Assembly (NCBI GenBank): GCA_025963465.1
Contig: JAOQAP010000268.1
Span: 1-53,262, forward strand
Length of the DNA: 53,262 bases
Direction of reading: 5' to 3'
DNA from: Flavipsychrobacter sp.
GTDB taxonomy: Bacteria; Bacteroidota; Bacteroidia; Chitinophagales; Chitinophagaceae
The position numbers and the translations under genes are program-made. Of this stretch, positions 1-8,280 are shown piece by piece. Position 1 is the first letter of the stretch; each line of letters begins with the position of its first letter. The notes below the pieces were generated by a model that made no database searches, was not told the DNA's origin, and saw only the letters and a program-made list of their open reading frames with translations.

Positions 1-346
1 GCTCTTTGGCTGGTATCTGATTGCAGTCAAAAAGGTGCAAAACAAGCTGGTAGCTCGTTTGGCAAAATAAACAACTTACAAAAAGCTTTGCAATAATTCC
101 GGCCAGCTGCTCTTCCAGTTTCTGTATCTTAGGGTGTATACCGTCTTCGTTTGTATCAAAGACCCATACACTGCCTTGCTTTACCATGGTGTAACAGAAT
201 ATCTCTGACCTGTTATAACCGTTTATCATGCCGGGGTATAGTATGGTTGCGCTGTAGGATAATATACCATTGTCTCTTTGCGGTTCCAGCCGACAATCTA
301 TGGTTCCATCCGGCGAGTCGAGGCCTATTTCTAATATCTCATCCAT
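1..346 (-). CDS. Hypothetical protein, translationally coupled to the pseudouridine synthase, runs off the window
   Basis: An ATG at 346 overlaps the TAA stop of the upstream pseudouridine synthase gene (TAATG), a common arrangement for translational coupling. The frame stays open to the window edge (at least 115 codons). The first 90 or so residues look like a genuine soluble alpha/beta protein (start MDEILEIGLDSPDG, then an acidic and aromatic segment WVFDTNEDG, then a helix KIQKLEEQLAGIIAKLF). The last 20 are Cys-rich and may be read-through past the real end. I do not recognise the family. Support is the coupling and the long open frame. Confidence 0.45.
   Translation of the reverse strand, partial: MDEILEIGLDSPDGTIDCRLEPQRDNGILSYSATILYPGMINGYNRSEIFCYTMVKQGSVWVFDTNEDGIHPKIQKLEEQLAGIIAKLFVSCLFCQTSYQLVLHLFDCNQIPAKE
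2..70 (+). CDS. C-terminal end of an unknown protein (partial)
   Basis: The second frame is open from the window edge to a TAA at 68-70 and encodes about 22 residues ending in a hydrophobic stretch followed by a basic tail (VKKVQNKLVARLAK). That pattern fits the cytoplasmic end of a membrane protein, but too little is present to name a family. It overlaps the open minus-strand frame of the next entry, so one of the two readings may be spurious. Confidence 0.3.
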   Translation, partial: LFGWYLIAVKKVQNKLVARLAK

Positions 347-954
347 TATTGGTAGTTATCGATCTTCAGAAGTTCAAAAAATTCTTTCTCTTCAAACTCT
401 CTTACTGCACCTGCAGGCAGGCTACCGAGTTTCATGTCTTCTATTGATACCCTGATGAGCCGCTGGCAGCGGTGGCGTACTGCTTTTACCATTTTGCGCA
501 CCTGGTGATACTTGCCCTCTGTAAGTGTAATAAGCAGCCAGGTATGCGGTATATCAGGCCGGTATTCAAAAGCACCGTCTATCAATCCTGATGGCTTATC
601 TACGATCTCCACATCGCAGGCAGGAGTAGTATAATCTATACCACCTGCTATACGGATAGTAACACCCGTTTGCAACTTATGCAGGCTTTCCTCGTTTACC
701 ACGTCTTTCACCTGGACAAGGTAGGTACGTTTATGCGGCACCGCACCCTCAAATAAGAGCCGTGTTACTTTCTTATTCGTAGTAAGCAGCAGCAGGCCTT
801 CGGAATGATTATCGAGCCGACCTATAGCATGCGTACCTTCCGGAAAGACATAATCAAGATCTCCCAGCAAGCCAACGTCGTGCGAGCTCACAAACTGGGA
901 CACCATGTTGTGTGGTTTATTAATGCAAAAGTATCTGTATGCCTGGTCGCTCAT
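346..954 (-). CDS. rRNA pseudouridine synthase, RsuA/RluB/E/F family, RluE-like
   Basis: This enzyme isomerises a uridine in ribosomal RNA to pseudouridine. The family signature GRLDNHSEGLLLLT is present with the catalytic Asp in GRLD, and the downstream motif GKYHQVRKM is typical of the same family. There is no N-terminal S4 RNA-binding domain and the length is about 202 residues, which matches the short RluE subtype (23S rRNA modification) better than RsuA or RluB. The frame can be extended to a GTG at 975, but the ATG at 954 gives the usual N-terminus (MSDQAYRYFCINKPHNMVSQ). The stop overlaps the next start by one base. Target position is inferred from family only. Confidence 0.85.
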   Translation of the reverse strand: MSDQAYRYFCINKPHNMVSQFVSSHDVGLLGDLDYVFPEGTHAIGRLDNHSEGLLLLTTNKKVTRLLFEGAVPHKRTYLVQVKDVVNEESLHKLQTGVTIRIAGGIDYTTPACDVEIVDKPSGLIDGAFEYRPDIPHTWLLITLTEGKYHQVRKMVKAVRHRCQRLIRVSIEDMKLGSLPAGAVREFEEKEFFELLKIDNYQ

Positions 955-1053
955 TAATGGCGCAAGATACGCCACTCCTGTTTAATGGAATGCAAGCCCA
1001 CTGATCACAGTACAAACGGGGATAATTTATAAAAAGGATTACTTTTCAATGAC

Positions 1054-1061
1054 TACTTTTG
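1054..1061 (+). promoter_or_regulatory. Bacteroidota-type -7 promoter element TACTTTTG
   Basis: TACTTTTG fits the Bacteroidota -7 consensus TAnnTTTG. It lies 22 bases upstream of the ATG at 1084 and overlaps the alternative TTG at 1063, which argues that translation starts at 1084 and not at the TTG. No clear -33 TTTG is seen. Confidence 0.45.
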
Positions 1062-1083
1062 TTTGAGCGTAAATTCCCAAAAC

Positions 1084-1542
1084 ATGACCACTAAGGCAAA
1101 GATAAAAAGGCTGTTGCAATTTGAAGGCAAGAAGAACTGGCATGATGAACATGCTGAAACCTTAGGCTTTGGCCAAAGGCTTGCCGATGGGGTAGCTAAC
1201 GGCATGGGCTCATGGGCGTTCATCATTATACAATCTATACTGGTTGTGCTATGGATGGGGCTGAATATAGCGGGCTTTTGTTACCACTGGGATGTATACC
1301 CGTTCATATTACTTAACCTGCTTTTTTCCACACAGGCAGCATACGCAGCACCCATTATTATGATGGCGCAGAACAGGCAAAGCGAACGCGACCGTATGCA
1401 GGCGCAAGCTGACTACCAGACCAACCTGGATGCAAAACTGGAAATAGAAGCACTGCAGAAAAAACTGAATACCATAGAAACGGAGAAACTGGCCAAAATA
1501 ATAAGGATGCTGGAAGAGATGAAACAATCAATTCATAAATAG
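1084..1542 (+). CDS. DUF1003 family membrane protein
   Basis: About 152 residues. The central region has two transmembrane segments separated by a short loop (WAFIIIQSILVVLWMGLN, then YPFILLNLLFSTQAAYAAPI), followed by the conserved MMAQNRQSERDR and a charged coiled coil. This order is the hallmark of DUF1003 proteins, which are of unknown function and sit in the inner membrane. An ATG start at 1084 is preferred over a TTG at 1063 because a promoter -7 element ends at 1061. The next gene follows immediately and may be co-transcribed. Confidence 0.8.
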   Translation: MTTKAKIKRLLQFEGKKNWHDEHAETLGFGQRLADGVANGMGSWAFIIIQSILVVLWMGLNIAGFCYHWDVYPFILLNLLFSTQAAYAAPIIMMAQNRQSERDRMQAQADYQTNLDAKLEIEALQKKLNTIETEKLAKIIRMLEEMKQSIHK

Positions 1543-1591
1543 AATAGACATTCAAATCTTTGCAACAAAAAATGACCTGCGCAAATGGTTC

Positions 1592-2128
1592 ATGAAGCCG
1601 TATAAAAAAGCTGATGAGCTCTTTCTGGGATATTATAAAATAAGCAGCGGTAAAGCATCTGTGACATGGCCTGAATCTGTAGATGAGGCCCTTTGCTTTG
1701 GCTGGATAGATGGAGTGAGGAAGTCAATAGATGAAGCCAGTTATTTTATCCGTTTCACAAAAAGGCAACCATCCAGTATATGGAGTGCAGTGAACATAGC
1801 AAAAGTGGAAAAACTGCAAAAGCAGGGATTAATGAAACCTGAGGGCATTGCGGCATATGAAAAGAGAAAAGAACACAAATCAAAAATATACTCTTACGAG
1901 CGGGGTGAAGTAGCATTGGCTGCTGCTTATGAAAAGCTGTTCAAAGCCAACAAACCCACCTGGACGTTCTTCGCTGCCCAGGCACCATCATACCGAAAAG
2001 TCACCATTCACCAGGTAATGGGTGCCAAACAGGAAAAGACGCAACAATCACGACTGGAAAAACTGATACTTGCCAGTGCTGATAAGAAAAGACTTTCTGA
2101 TCTATCTCATTACATAAAACCATTTTAA
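1592..2128 (+). CDS. YdeI/OmpD-associated family protein
   Basis: The protein contains the family core VTWPESVDEALCFGWIDGVRKSID and the segment YFIRFTKRQPSSIWSAVN, both typical of the YdeI/OmdA (bacteriocin-protection) family. The C-terminal half holds the second conserved helical region with a TWTFFAAQAPSYRK segment. The biochemical role is not known; members have been linked to peptide or stress tolerance. The first ATG is at 1592, but in-frame codons upstream (1550-1591) encode IQIFATKNDLRKWF, which matches the usual family N-terminus. The true start may therefore be a non-standard ATT at 1550 or ATA at 1544, only a few bases after the DUF1003 stop. Confidence 0.8.
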   Translation: MKPYKKADELFLGYYKISSGKASVTWPESVDEALCFGWIDGVRKSIDEASYFIRFTKRQPSSIWSAVNIAKVEKLQKQGLMKPEGIAAYEKRKEHKSKIYSYERGEVALAAAYEKLFKANKPTWTFFAAQAPSYRKVTIHQVMGAKQEKTQQSRLEKLILASADKKRLSDLSHYIKPF

Positions 2129-2135
2129 CCCAGCC

Positions 2136-2189
2136 TTCGAAATACCCTCTTCACGGTATTTCGAAAAACATTTTATGCCGCTAGATTTG
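2136..2189 (+). promoter_or_regulatory. Palindromic element AATACCC-N6-CGGTATT plus -7 element TAGATTTG
   Basis: An 11-bp inverted repeat (TTCGAAATACC at 2136-2146, GGTATTTCGAA at 2155-2165) with an 8-base loop could terminate the YdeI gene. Its core AATACCC-N6-CGGTATT (2141-2160) is centred 35 bp upstream of TAGATTTG (2182-2189), a perfect TAnnTTTG -7 element for the gene at 2212. The same core with the same 35-bp spacing recurs at 5202-5221, so an operator role is likely. Confidence 0.55.
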
Positions 2190-2211
2190 TCATCAAATAA
2201 AAAGGCATAAG

Positions 2212-3288
2212 ATGATAAGAAAAATGATGCTAAATGCTGCAATACTGTCCTGCAGCCTGGCAAGCACAGCGCAAATGACTAGCTATACATTACTAAGTAG
2301 CGACCCGGATGATTATAAACGTTCTGTAGTGTATGTTGACCTGTTTACCGCCGATACCTACCTGAACCCGAACCTGGGGAGCGCCGTGAAAGCGGAAACA
2401 GTAATAGGAAACAGGATAATGCCATGGCTGCAAATGAAATATTCATGGGCTGATGCCAATACGCACCATGTGGTATCCGGCTTCCCTACTAATGCAAGCG
2501 GGTTAAAGAAACAATTCATCCTTGATGCAGGCGGCGCTTTGTTCCTGGTAAGTAAGAATAAGGACAAACGTGTTAAAGTCGTATTATCATCGCACTCTTT
2601 TGGTGGCTATACCCATACCAAATACCTGATGGTACCAAGCACTATCAAAAGAATGTTTGGTGTAGAGGGCGGGGTATACTACAATCGCCGCGCACTGGAG
2701 TTTGAAGATAAAAGCCACGCATTATATAGCTATAAAAGCACTACAGGTTCCTATGCAGGCCCTATAGAAGACGTAGGATCTACCAGCTCTGCTGCAGGGG
2801 CACCAACGGGAGAATCATACAAGCCGCTGTCTATGACCAACATTATGAGCATATATGGCGGTATACACTACCGCAAGATCACCAATACATCTATAAGAGC
2901 CAGTGGATACGGCAAGCGTACCAATGCGACTATAATGGACTGGTATGCAGACATCATGCTCGCACCATACGTGCCTATAGCAGATGTGGTAGACAATACA
3001 GGCCAGACATTTGAGCTCGTAGCTGCCAAAGGAGCTATCAACCACCTGGGGTGGAAGGCAGGCGCTACATACCATACCGCAAAGACATTCTCTTTTGAAT
3101 ACAACTTTGAATTTGGCAAAAAGCCTGGACCTTCATTGGGCAAAGGTTTCATGACCAATGGTGCTTATATCTCTATGGGCCTGGGATTCTCTTTAGGCTT
3201 TGATACCCAGTTCAAAAGGAAGCAGAAAACAGTAACAACAGAAAAAACCTCAACAGAAACTACAAACGACGATAGTTCCCGACACTAA
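2212..3288 (+). CDS. Secreted or outer-membrane hypothetical protein
   Basis: The protein has 358 residues with an N-terminal signal peptide (MIRKMMLNAAILSCSLASTAQ, cleavage near residue 21). The remainder is rich in alternating aromatic and polar residues and glycines, ending with a glycine-rich strand pair (SMGLGFSLGFDTQF) and then a charged tail with Lys/Thr/Glu runs. This fits an outer-membrane beta-barrel or periplasmic beta protein. I do not recognise a named family. It has its own promoter with the AATACCC-type element and a strong terminator downstream, so it is probably monocistronic and may share regulation with the kinase gene at 3362-5128. Confidence 0.7.
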   Translation: MIRKMMLNAAILSCSLASTAQMTSYTLLSSDPDDYKRSVVYVDLFTADTYLNPNLGSAVKAETVIGNRIMPWLQMKYSWADANTHHVVSGFPTNASGLKKQFILDAGGALFLVSKNKDKRVKVVLSSHSFGGYTHTKYLMVPSTIKRMFGVEGGVYYNRRALEFEDKSHALYSYKSTTGSYAGPIEDVGSTSSAAGAPTGESYKPLSMTNIMSIYGGIHYRKITNTSIRASGYGKRTNATIMDWYADIMLAPYVPIADVVDNTGQTFELVAAKGAINHLGWKAGATYHTAKTFSFEYNFEFGKKPGPSLGKGFMTNGAYISMGLGFSLGFDTQFKRKQKTVTTEKTSTETTNDDSSRH

Positions 3289-3310
3289 TACCATGTTAAC
3301 TGACGAATAA

Positions 3311-3341
3311 GGGCTGTCTTATTTATTAAGACAGCCCTTTT
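3311..3341. terminator. Rho-independent terminator between convergent genes
   Basis: GGGCTGTCTT at 3311-3320 pairs with AAGACAGCCC at 3328-3337 across a 7-base AT loop and is followed by TTTT. It ends the gene at 2212-3288 and can also serve the convergent kinase gene ending at 3362. Confidence 0.85.
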
Positions 3342-3361
3342 AATGTTCGGCATACTAGCTA

Positions 3362-5128
3362 TTAAGCCGGTATATGTATGGATACCAGTGTACCGTTGCC
3401 CTGTGTAGAGCTCCATTCTATAGTACCTTTCAGATAGCTGATCCTCTTCAGCATGTTACCTGTGCCGAGGCCATCATTATTACCAACACGAGAGGTATCA
3501 AATCCCCGGCCATTGTCTTCCACCATGATGTTGATGCCATCGTTATCTTTTATGAGTGATATGTCCAAAGTAGTTGCCTGTGCGTGCTTGATCACGTTTT
3601 GCACACATTCCTGCACTACGCGGTATAGCACAGTTTCTGTGCCCTTGTCCAGTTTTTCATCCAGTCCTTCCGCATGTAGCTGCACACGTAGCACTCGATC
3701 GGGGATCATGTTCACAAACTCACGGATGGCCGCTGCAAGACCAGCTTTCAACAACGCATTCGGCATCATATTGTGAGAAATAACACGCACCTCTTTACAG
3801 CCATCGTCAACCATTTTTATTGCAGATTCAAAAAACAGGCGTTGCTCTTCTGATGCAAAGCTTAGTTGGTTTTGAATGGCGGATAAGTTCATTTTAGCAG
3901 CACTCATCATTTGCCCTACCCCATCGTGCAGATCGCCTGCTATACGTTTACGCTCATTTTCTTCTGCCACCAGCACATCACGCGCTCTTAGCCGCTGTTC
4001 TTCCATTACGACCTCTTTCAACTTTGCCTGCTGCCCCAGCTTGTACCTGTTGTATAACAAGTAAAACACACCAGCTATAAGCAGGGAGATCATGATCAAT
4101 GCATATATGGCTATCTTATTCCTGTTGAGCCTGGCCTCCTGCGTCTTGTTTTGTTCGGTAAGCAATATATTCCGGGCCTCCTTTTTATTGGTCTCATACT
4201 TTGCCTCCAGCTCTTCGGTCTCTTTTATATGTTGTTGCTCTACAAGGCTGTCATTCATGTCCACATAGTTATGTAGCGCGGCATAGCCTTCTTTATAATT
4301 ACCCTGCATACCATAACACTCTGCAAGCTTATGCCGGCAGTATACCTCCAGCTCCAGGTAGTTAATACCATGCGCCAGCTCTATGGCTTCTTTCATATAT
4401 GGTATTGCTTCGGCCGGCATTTTCTTTCTCATATATATCTGCCCTATACCACTTATGGCAATAGCTGCCCCCGTTTTATCTCCCATGCCCATTCTCAGGT
4501 CTTTGCTTTCGTTCATGTAGGGCAATGCTTCATCGATCTTACCATTATCTACAAGTGCTGCTGCCAGGTAATCGAGACTATATGACATCCCTATCTTACT
4601 ATCGCTGGTCTTATAAAAGGCATAACCATATCTGAATGATGCGATCGCACTATCAGGCTTCTCCTCATCAAGAAATATGAGACCATTATTATTAAATGCA
4701 TTGGCCATCTTTCCTGTATCGCGTACCACTGTGGCGCAGGATATTGCTTTGGCGCTCACCTCATGTGCCTTAGAGAATTTCTTCAGCTTCAGATAGATAA
4801 TGACCATCTCTGAATACAGATCGGCAAGGCCTGTAGTATCTTTTATACCAGAGTATATTTTCTCCGATTCAAAGTACCAGCGCAATGCGTCATCATAATT
4901 AGCGTTGAGGTAGTTGTTTACGCCAAGTAGCAATGCACTCTCTCCAATCAACTTTGTTTCCTTATTGGCTATTGCCTGTTTGTATGCAGCATTGGAGAAC
5001 GCAAGCGCTTTTGCATGATCTTTTGTTTTATAAGAACGGGATGAATCTATCAGCTGGCTGGTTGTCTGTGCGCCAACTATTAAACTAAAAAACAGAACCA
5101 GTATTGCCGTAATGCTGCAAAATTTCAT
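3362..5128 (-). CDS. TPR sensor histidine kinase, NarL/DegS type (second copy)
   Basis: 588 residues. A signal peptide is followed by tetratricopeptide repeats (about 30-290), a charged coiled coil, one transmembrane helix (about 340-362), the HisKA_3 dimerisation domain with phospho-accepting His401 in the motif GDLHDGVGQ, and a HATPase_c domain (NGRGFD, GLGTGN). Periplasmic or extracytoplasmic TPRs would sense an unknown signal and the kinase would phosphorylate a LuxR-type regulator, presumably the one at 7596-8237. From the His motif to the C-terminus it is almost identical to the kinase at 5246-7558, while the sensor half differs in length and sequence. It has its own promoter element in the 117-bp gap upstream. 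Confidence 0.88.
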   Translation of the reverse strand: MKFCSITAILVLFFSLIVGAQTTSQLIDSSRSYKTKDHAKALAFSNAAYKQAIANKETKLIGESALLLGVNNYLNANYDDALRWYFESEKIYSGIKDTTGLADLYSEMVIIYLKLKKFSKAHEVSAKAISCATVVRDTGKMANAFNNNGLIFLDEEKPDSAIASFRYGYAFYKTSDSKIGMSYSLDYLAAALVDNGKIDEALPYMNESKDLRMGMGDKTGAAIAISGIGQIYMRKKMPAEAIPYMKEAIELAHGINYLELEVYCRHKLAECYGMQGNYKEGYAALHNYVDMNDSLVEQQHIKETEELEAKYETNKKEARNILLTEQNKTQEARLNRNKIAIYALIMISLLIAGVFYLLYNRYKLGQQAKLKEVVMEEQRLRARDVLVAEENERKRIAGDLHDGVGQMMSAAKMNLSAIQNQLSFASEEQRLFFESAIKMVDDGCKEVRVISHNMMPNALLKAGLAAAIREFVNMIPDRVLRVQLHAEGLDEKLDKGTETVLYRVVQECVQNVIKHAQATTLDISLIKDNDGINIMVEDNGRGFDTSRVGNNDGLGTGNMLKRISYLKGTIEWSSTQGNGTLVSIHIPA

Positions 5129-5172
5129 ATGCTGATTTTAGGTTACGTATTATAATTTTGACACCAAAGTCT

Positions 5173-5221
5173 CAAAGCAAAGGCATTTAACTACATGCCG
5201 CAATACCCTGTAGACGGTATT
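5173..5221 (-). promoter_or_regulatory. Second AATACCC-N6-CGGTATT element with -7 element for the kinase gene
   Basis: AATACCC/CGGTATT at 5202-5221 agrees with the 2141-2160 element at 16 of 20 positions. Reading the minus strand, TTGCTTTG (5173-5180, one mismatch to TAnnTTTG) is centred 35 bp downstream of it, exactly as in the promoter at 2141-2189. The start codon at 5128 follows 45 bases further on. Confidence 0.5.
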
Positions 5222-5245
5222 ATTGGGAATGGCATTACGAAAACG

Positions 5246-7558
5246 CTAACTGACAGGAATATGAATAGATACCAATGTTCCTTTTCCCGGAGTAGAGCTC
5301 CACTCGATGGTCCCTTTCAGATAACTGATCCTTTTCATCATATTGCCTGTACCAAGGCCATCATTATTGCCTACACGCGAGGTATCAAAGCCCCGTCCGT
5401 TATCTTCAACCATTATATCAATGCCGCTGTTATCTTTTATCAGGGATATATCCAGGGTAGTGGCCCCTGCATGTTTAATCACATTCTGCACACATTCCTG
5501 CACCACGCGGTACAATACCGTTTCTATACCATGGTCCAGTTTTTCGTCGAGGCCTTCAGCGTGTAGCTGCACACGAAGCACGCGATCCGGTATCATGTTC
5601 ACAAACTCACGGATAGCTGCCGCAAGCCCTGCCTTCAGCAGTGCATTGGGCATCATATTGTGCGAAATGACCCGCACCTCTTTACATCCATCGTCTACCA
5701 TTTTTATGGCCGACTCAAAGAATAACCGCTGTTCGTCTGACGTAAAAGTCAATTGGCTTTGTACTGCCGACAGGTTCATTTTAGCAGCACTCATTATTTG
5801 ACCCACTCCGTCATGCAGGTCCCCTGCTATGCGTTTGCGTTCATTTTCTTCTGCAGTTATTATTTCCCTGGCAGCGATCTCCTGCTGTTTCATAAGTAAT
5901 AACTGAGTGCGTGCCTGTTGTTTCAGGCGACTTCTGTTATAGGCACCGTATACCCACAGTAATACCAGTGCAAATATTATAGCAGAAACTACCAATATCA
6001 TATTCTTGCGGGCAAGCAGCAACTGTTGATTTTCAAGTGTAAGTGCCTGTAACCTGTTCTTCTGACCAAGCTGATACAGATCCTGCTGCGCTTTAGCTGA
6101 GTCAAGCTGGTTACTTAGAATTTTTTTCTGCTGGCTGTTCACCAGCAGTTCTCCCTTTGCCACTTTCAGGTTAGCATCAGATAATTGCAATGCTTTTTTA
6201 GCAAGCTCATAAAGTCGTTTATCAAGCGATAATTTCTGGTTTTGTATTGTAAGGTCCTTTATAGAGCTCTCCCGGTTCAAATTCACTATCTGAAGTTCTT
6301 TCTTCTCGGTCTCATACCGGGTGCTTATCTCAGAGATGTTCTTCGCATTTTGTTCATTGAGCAACGAGTCTTTTACGGATACGTATTCTTTATAGGCCTC
6401 AAGCGCTTCTTTATTTTTGCCTACGCCATAGTAATAATCAGATAAGATATTCAGGTACATTTTGGTGGTTTCCTTTTTGGGTGTCACCTTGAGCAACCTG
6501 TTAGCCGAATCAAGCATATCATGTGCCTCGTCATACTTATTCAGGCTGATAAGTGCTCCGGCAAGCCCAATGTAACTGTGCGGCAGTTCACGATTATTTC
6601 CCATTTTTCTGTTCAACTCTAAAGCAAGTCTGTAATTGCTAACAGCACTGTCGAACGATCTGCTTCTTGCGTACAATTCGGCAATATTGGCATAGCTTAC
6701 AGCCTCTTGTCTTATATCTTTAGCATTTCTGTGTATTGCCTGTGCCTCTTTAAAATAACTAACTGCCTCTTCGTTTTTCTGTTGTTCGCCGTATATAGAA
6801 CCTAACAAGCTGTAGCTGATCCCCAAGCCTACTCCCTGGTCATACTTTTTCTGTATTGGTATTGCCTTGAGACAATATTCAGCAGCTTTGCTATAATTCC
6901 CCTGCTTCATGTATACATAAGCCATGTTATTGTAGCACTGAGGATAATCGCTTTCCTTACCAAGCCGATCATATACTTTGAGCACATTTACATATCCTTC
7001 TATTGCTTCCTCAAACTTGCCCTGTTCCTTACATACATACGCTATATTATTGTAAGCCCTTGCCACGCCATATTCATCCTTATTATCTTCTGCCAGCTTT
7101 ACGCACTTATTATAATTTGCCAGCGCACGGGCGTACTGTCCTTTTTCTATATACACATTTGCTTCATTATTCAGGGCATACCCCATGCTCTTTACATCAT
7201 TCAAACTTTCTGCCACCTTATACATGTTGCTATAGGCCTGCAGGCTTGCTTCATAATTGCCTTTGATATAGTTTGTATAGCCTATAACAGTGTATGCCTC
7301 TGCACATAAAAATTTATTGTGCTTTGAAGCAGCATAGGACAGCAATAAGTCAGTATAGTGAATAGCAGAATCGAAAACTTTACCATTATATACCTTTGCT
7401 ATACCTAATAAAATACGCTGGTGGGCAGAATCGCTTAGCGGAGTTTGTAAAACGCTCTTCAGGCTATCTGTCTTTTGCTGGGCCTGAGTATTGGGGATAC
7501 TTATTAAAACAAACAGGAATAAAAAAAGGAACCTGGTAAATGCCGGGGGTAGTTTCAT
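5246..7558 (-). CDS. TPR sensor histidine kinase, NarL/DegS type (first copy)
   Basis: 770 residues. Signal peptide, a long array of tetratricopeptide repeats (about 60-400, repeated A..Y...G.Y..A pattern), a long coiled coil (about 400-520), a transmembrane helix (MILVVSAIIFALVLLWVYGA, about 527-546), HisKA_3 with phospho-accepting His582 (GDLHDGVGQ) and HATPase_c (NGRGFD, GLGTGN). Many Bacteroidota kinases share this design; the ligand is unknown. The gene lies 37 bp downstream of the response regulator and is likely co-transcribed with it. Its catalytic half is nearly the same as that of the kinase at 3362-5128, pointing to duplication with homogenisation. Confidence 0.9.
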   Translation of the reverse strand: MKLPPAFTRFLFLFLFVLISIPNTQAQQKTDSLKSVLQTPLSDSAHQRILLGIAKVYNGKVFDSAIHYTDLLLSYAASKHNKFLCAEAYTVIGYTNYIKGNYEASLQAYSNMYKVAESLNDVKSMGYALNNEANVYIEKGQYARALANYNKCVKLAEDNKDEYGVARAYNNIAYVCKEQGKFEEAIEGYVNVLKVYDRLGKESDYPQCYNNMAYVYMKQGNYSKAAEYCLKAIPIQKKYDQGVGLGISYSLLGSIYGEQQKNEEAVSYFKEAQAIHRNAKDIRQEAVSYANIAELYARSRSFDSAVSNYRLALELNRKMGNNRELPHSYIGLAGALISLNKYDEAHDMLDSANRLLKVTPKKETTKMYLNILSDYYYGVGKNKEALEAYKEYVSVKDSLLNEQNAKNISEISTRYETEKKELQIVNLNRESSIKDLTIQNQKLSLDKRLYELAKKALQLSDANLKVAKGELLVNSQQKKILSNQLDSAKAQQDLYQLGQKNRLQALTLENQQLLLARKNMILVVSAIIFALVLLWVYGAYNRSRLKQQARTQLLLMKQQEIAAREIITAEENERKRIAGDLHDGVGQIMSAAKMNLSAVQSQLTFTSDEQRLFFESAIKMVDDGCKEVRVISHNMMPNALLKAGLAAAIREFVNMIPDRVLRVQLHAEGLDEKLDHGIETVLYRVVQECVQNVIKHAGATTLDISLIKDNSGIDIMVEDNGRGFDTSRVGNNDGLGTGNMMKRISYLKGTIEWSSTPGKGTLVSIHIPVS

Positions 7559-7595
7559 GAAGTGTTTCTTTCTTTTAGTATGGAAAGACTATCGG

Positions 7596-8237
7596 TTATA
7601 CAAGTTTATGATCATAAGCATACTTGATCAGCCCAACAACCGAGTTTACCCCTGCCTTTCTGAAAATATTCTTACGATGTGTTTCTACCGTTCGTTCGCT
7701 GATAAATAGATGAGCCGCTATCTCTTTATTGCCCATATCTTTTTCTATCAGTTTTATGATCTCTATCTCACGTGCGGTGAGCGACTGTGCAGACTGTGTT
7801 TCCACAGGCTTGAATTTTGCCAGCTCCTGCAATACTTCCTCGCTAAAATAAATGCCTCCTGCAGCTATTTTCTGTATAGCTGCTACCAATTCTGCCTGGC
7901 TGATATTCTTGAGTGCATAGCCTGCTATATCAGCATGTTCTATCATCTCACTCACCAGGTCTGCCTGGCCACTCATACTCAGCGCCAGTATTTTTATACC
8001 GGGATATCGCTGCTTCACTATTTTTGCCAGCTCATTGCCGTTCATTTCAGGCATCATGATATCTGTCATCAATACATCTACCGGAATTGTTTCGAGTTGT
8101 TTCAGCAGATCAGCAGATGATGTTGTTGCGATATCTATTGAGATGTCCTTGTTACCATTCAGTAACGCCTTTATCCCATCTATTACGATGGGGTGGTCGT
8201 CAATTATTGCCAGTCGTGTGTGGTGCGGGGATTGCAT
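7596..8237 (-). CDS. LuxR/NarL-family response regulator
   Basis: 213 residues. The receiver domain has the acidic pair in IIDDHP (residues 11-16), phospho-acceptor Asp59 in MTDIMMPEMNG and the conserved Lys region. The C-terminal LuxR helix-turn-helix starts at SLTAREIEIIKLI and includes the signature NKEIAAHLFISERTVETHRK. It is the only response regulator in the window and precedes two HisKA_3 kinases, so one regulator probably serves both. DNA targets are unknown; the repeated AATACCC-N6-CGGTATT element in this neighbourhood is a candidate site. Confidence 0.92.
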   Translation of the reverse strand: MQSPHHTRLAIIDDHPIVIDGIKALLNGNKDISIDIATTSSADLLKQLETIPVDVLMTDIMMPEMNGNELAKIVKQRYPGIKILALSMSGQADLVSEMIEHADIAGYALKNISQAELVAAIQKIAAGGIYFSEEVLQELAKFKPVETQSAQSLTAREIEIIKLIEKDMGNKEIAAHLFISERTVETHRKNIFRKAGVNSVVGLIKYAYDHKLV

Positions 8238-8280
8238 TTAGTAAACAATATACAATAACATACTTGATTTTTCCTAAGTG

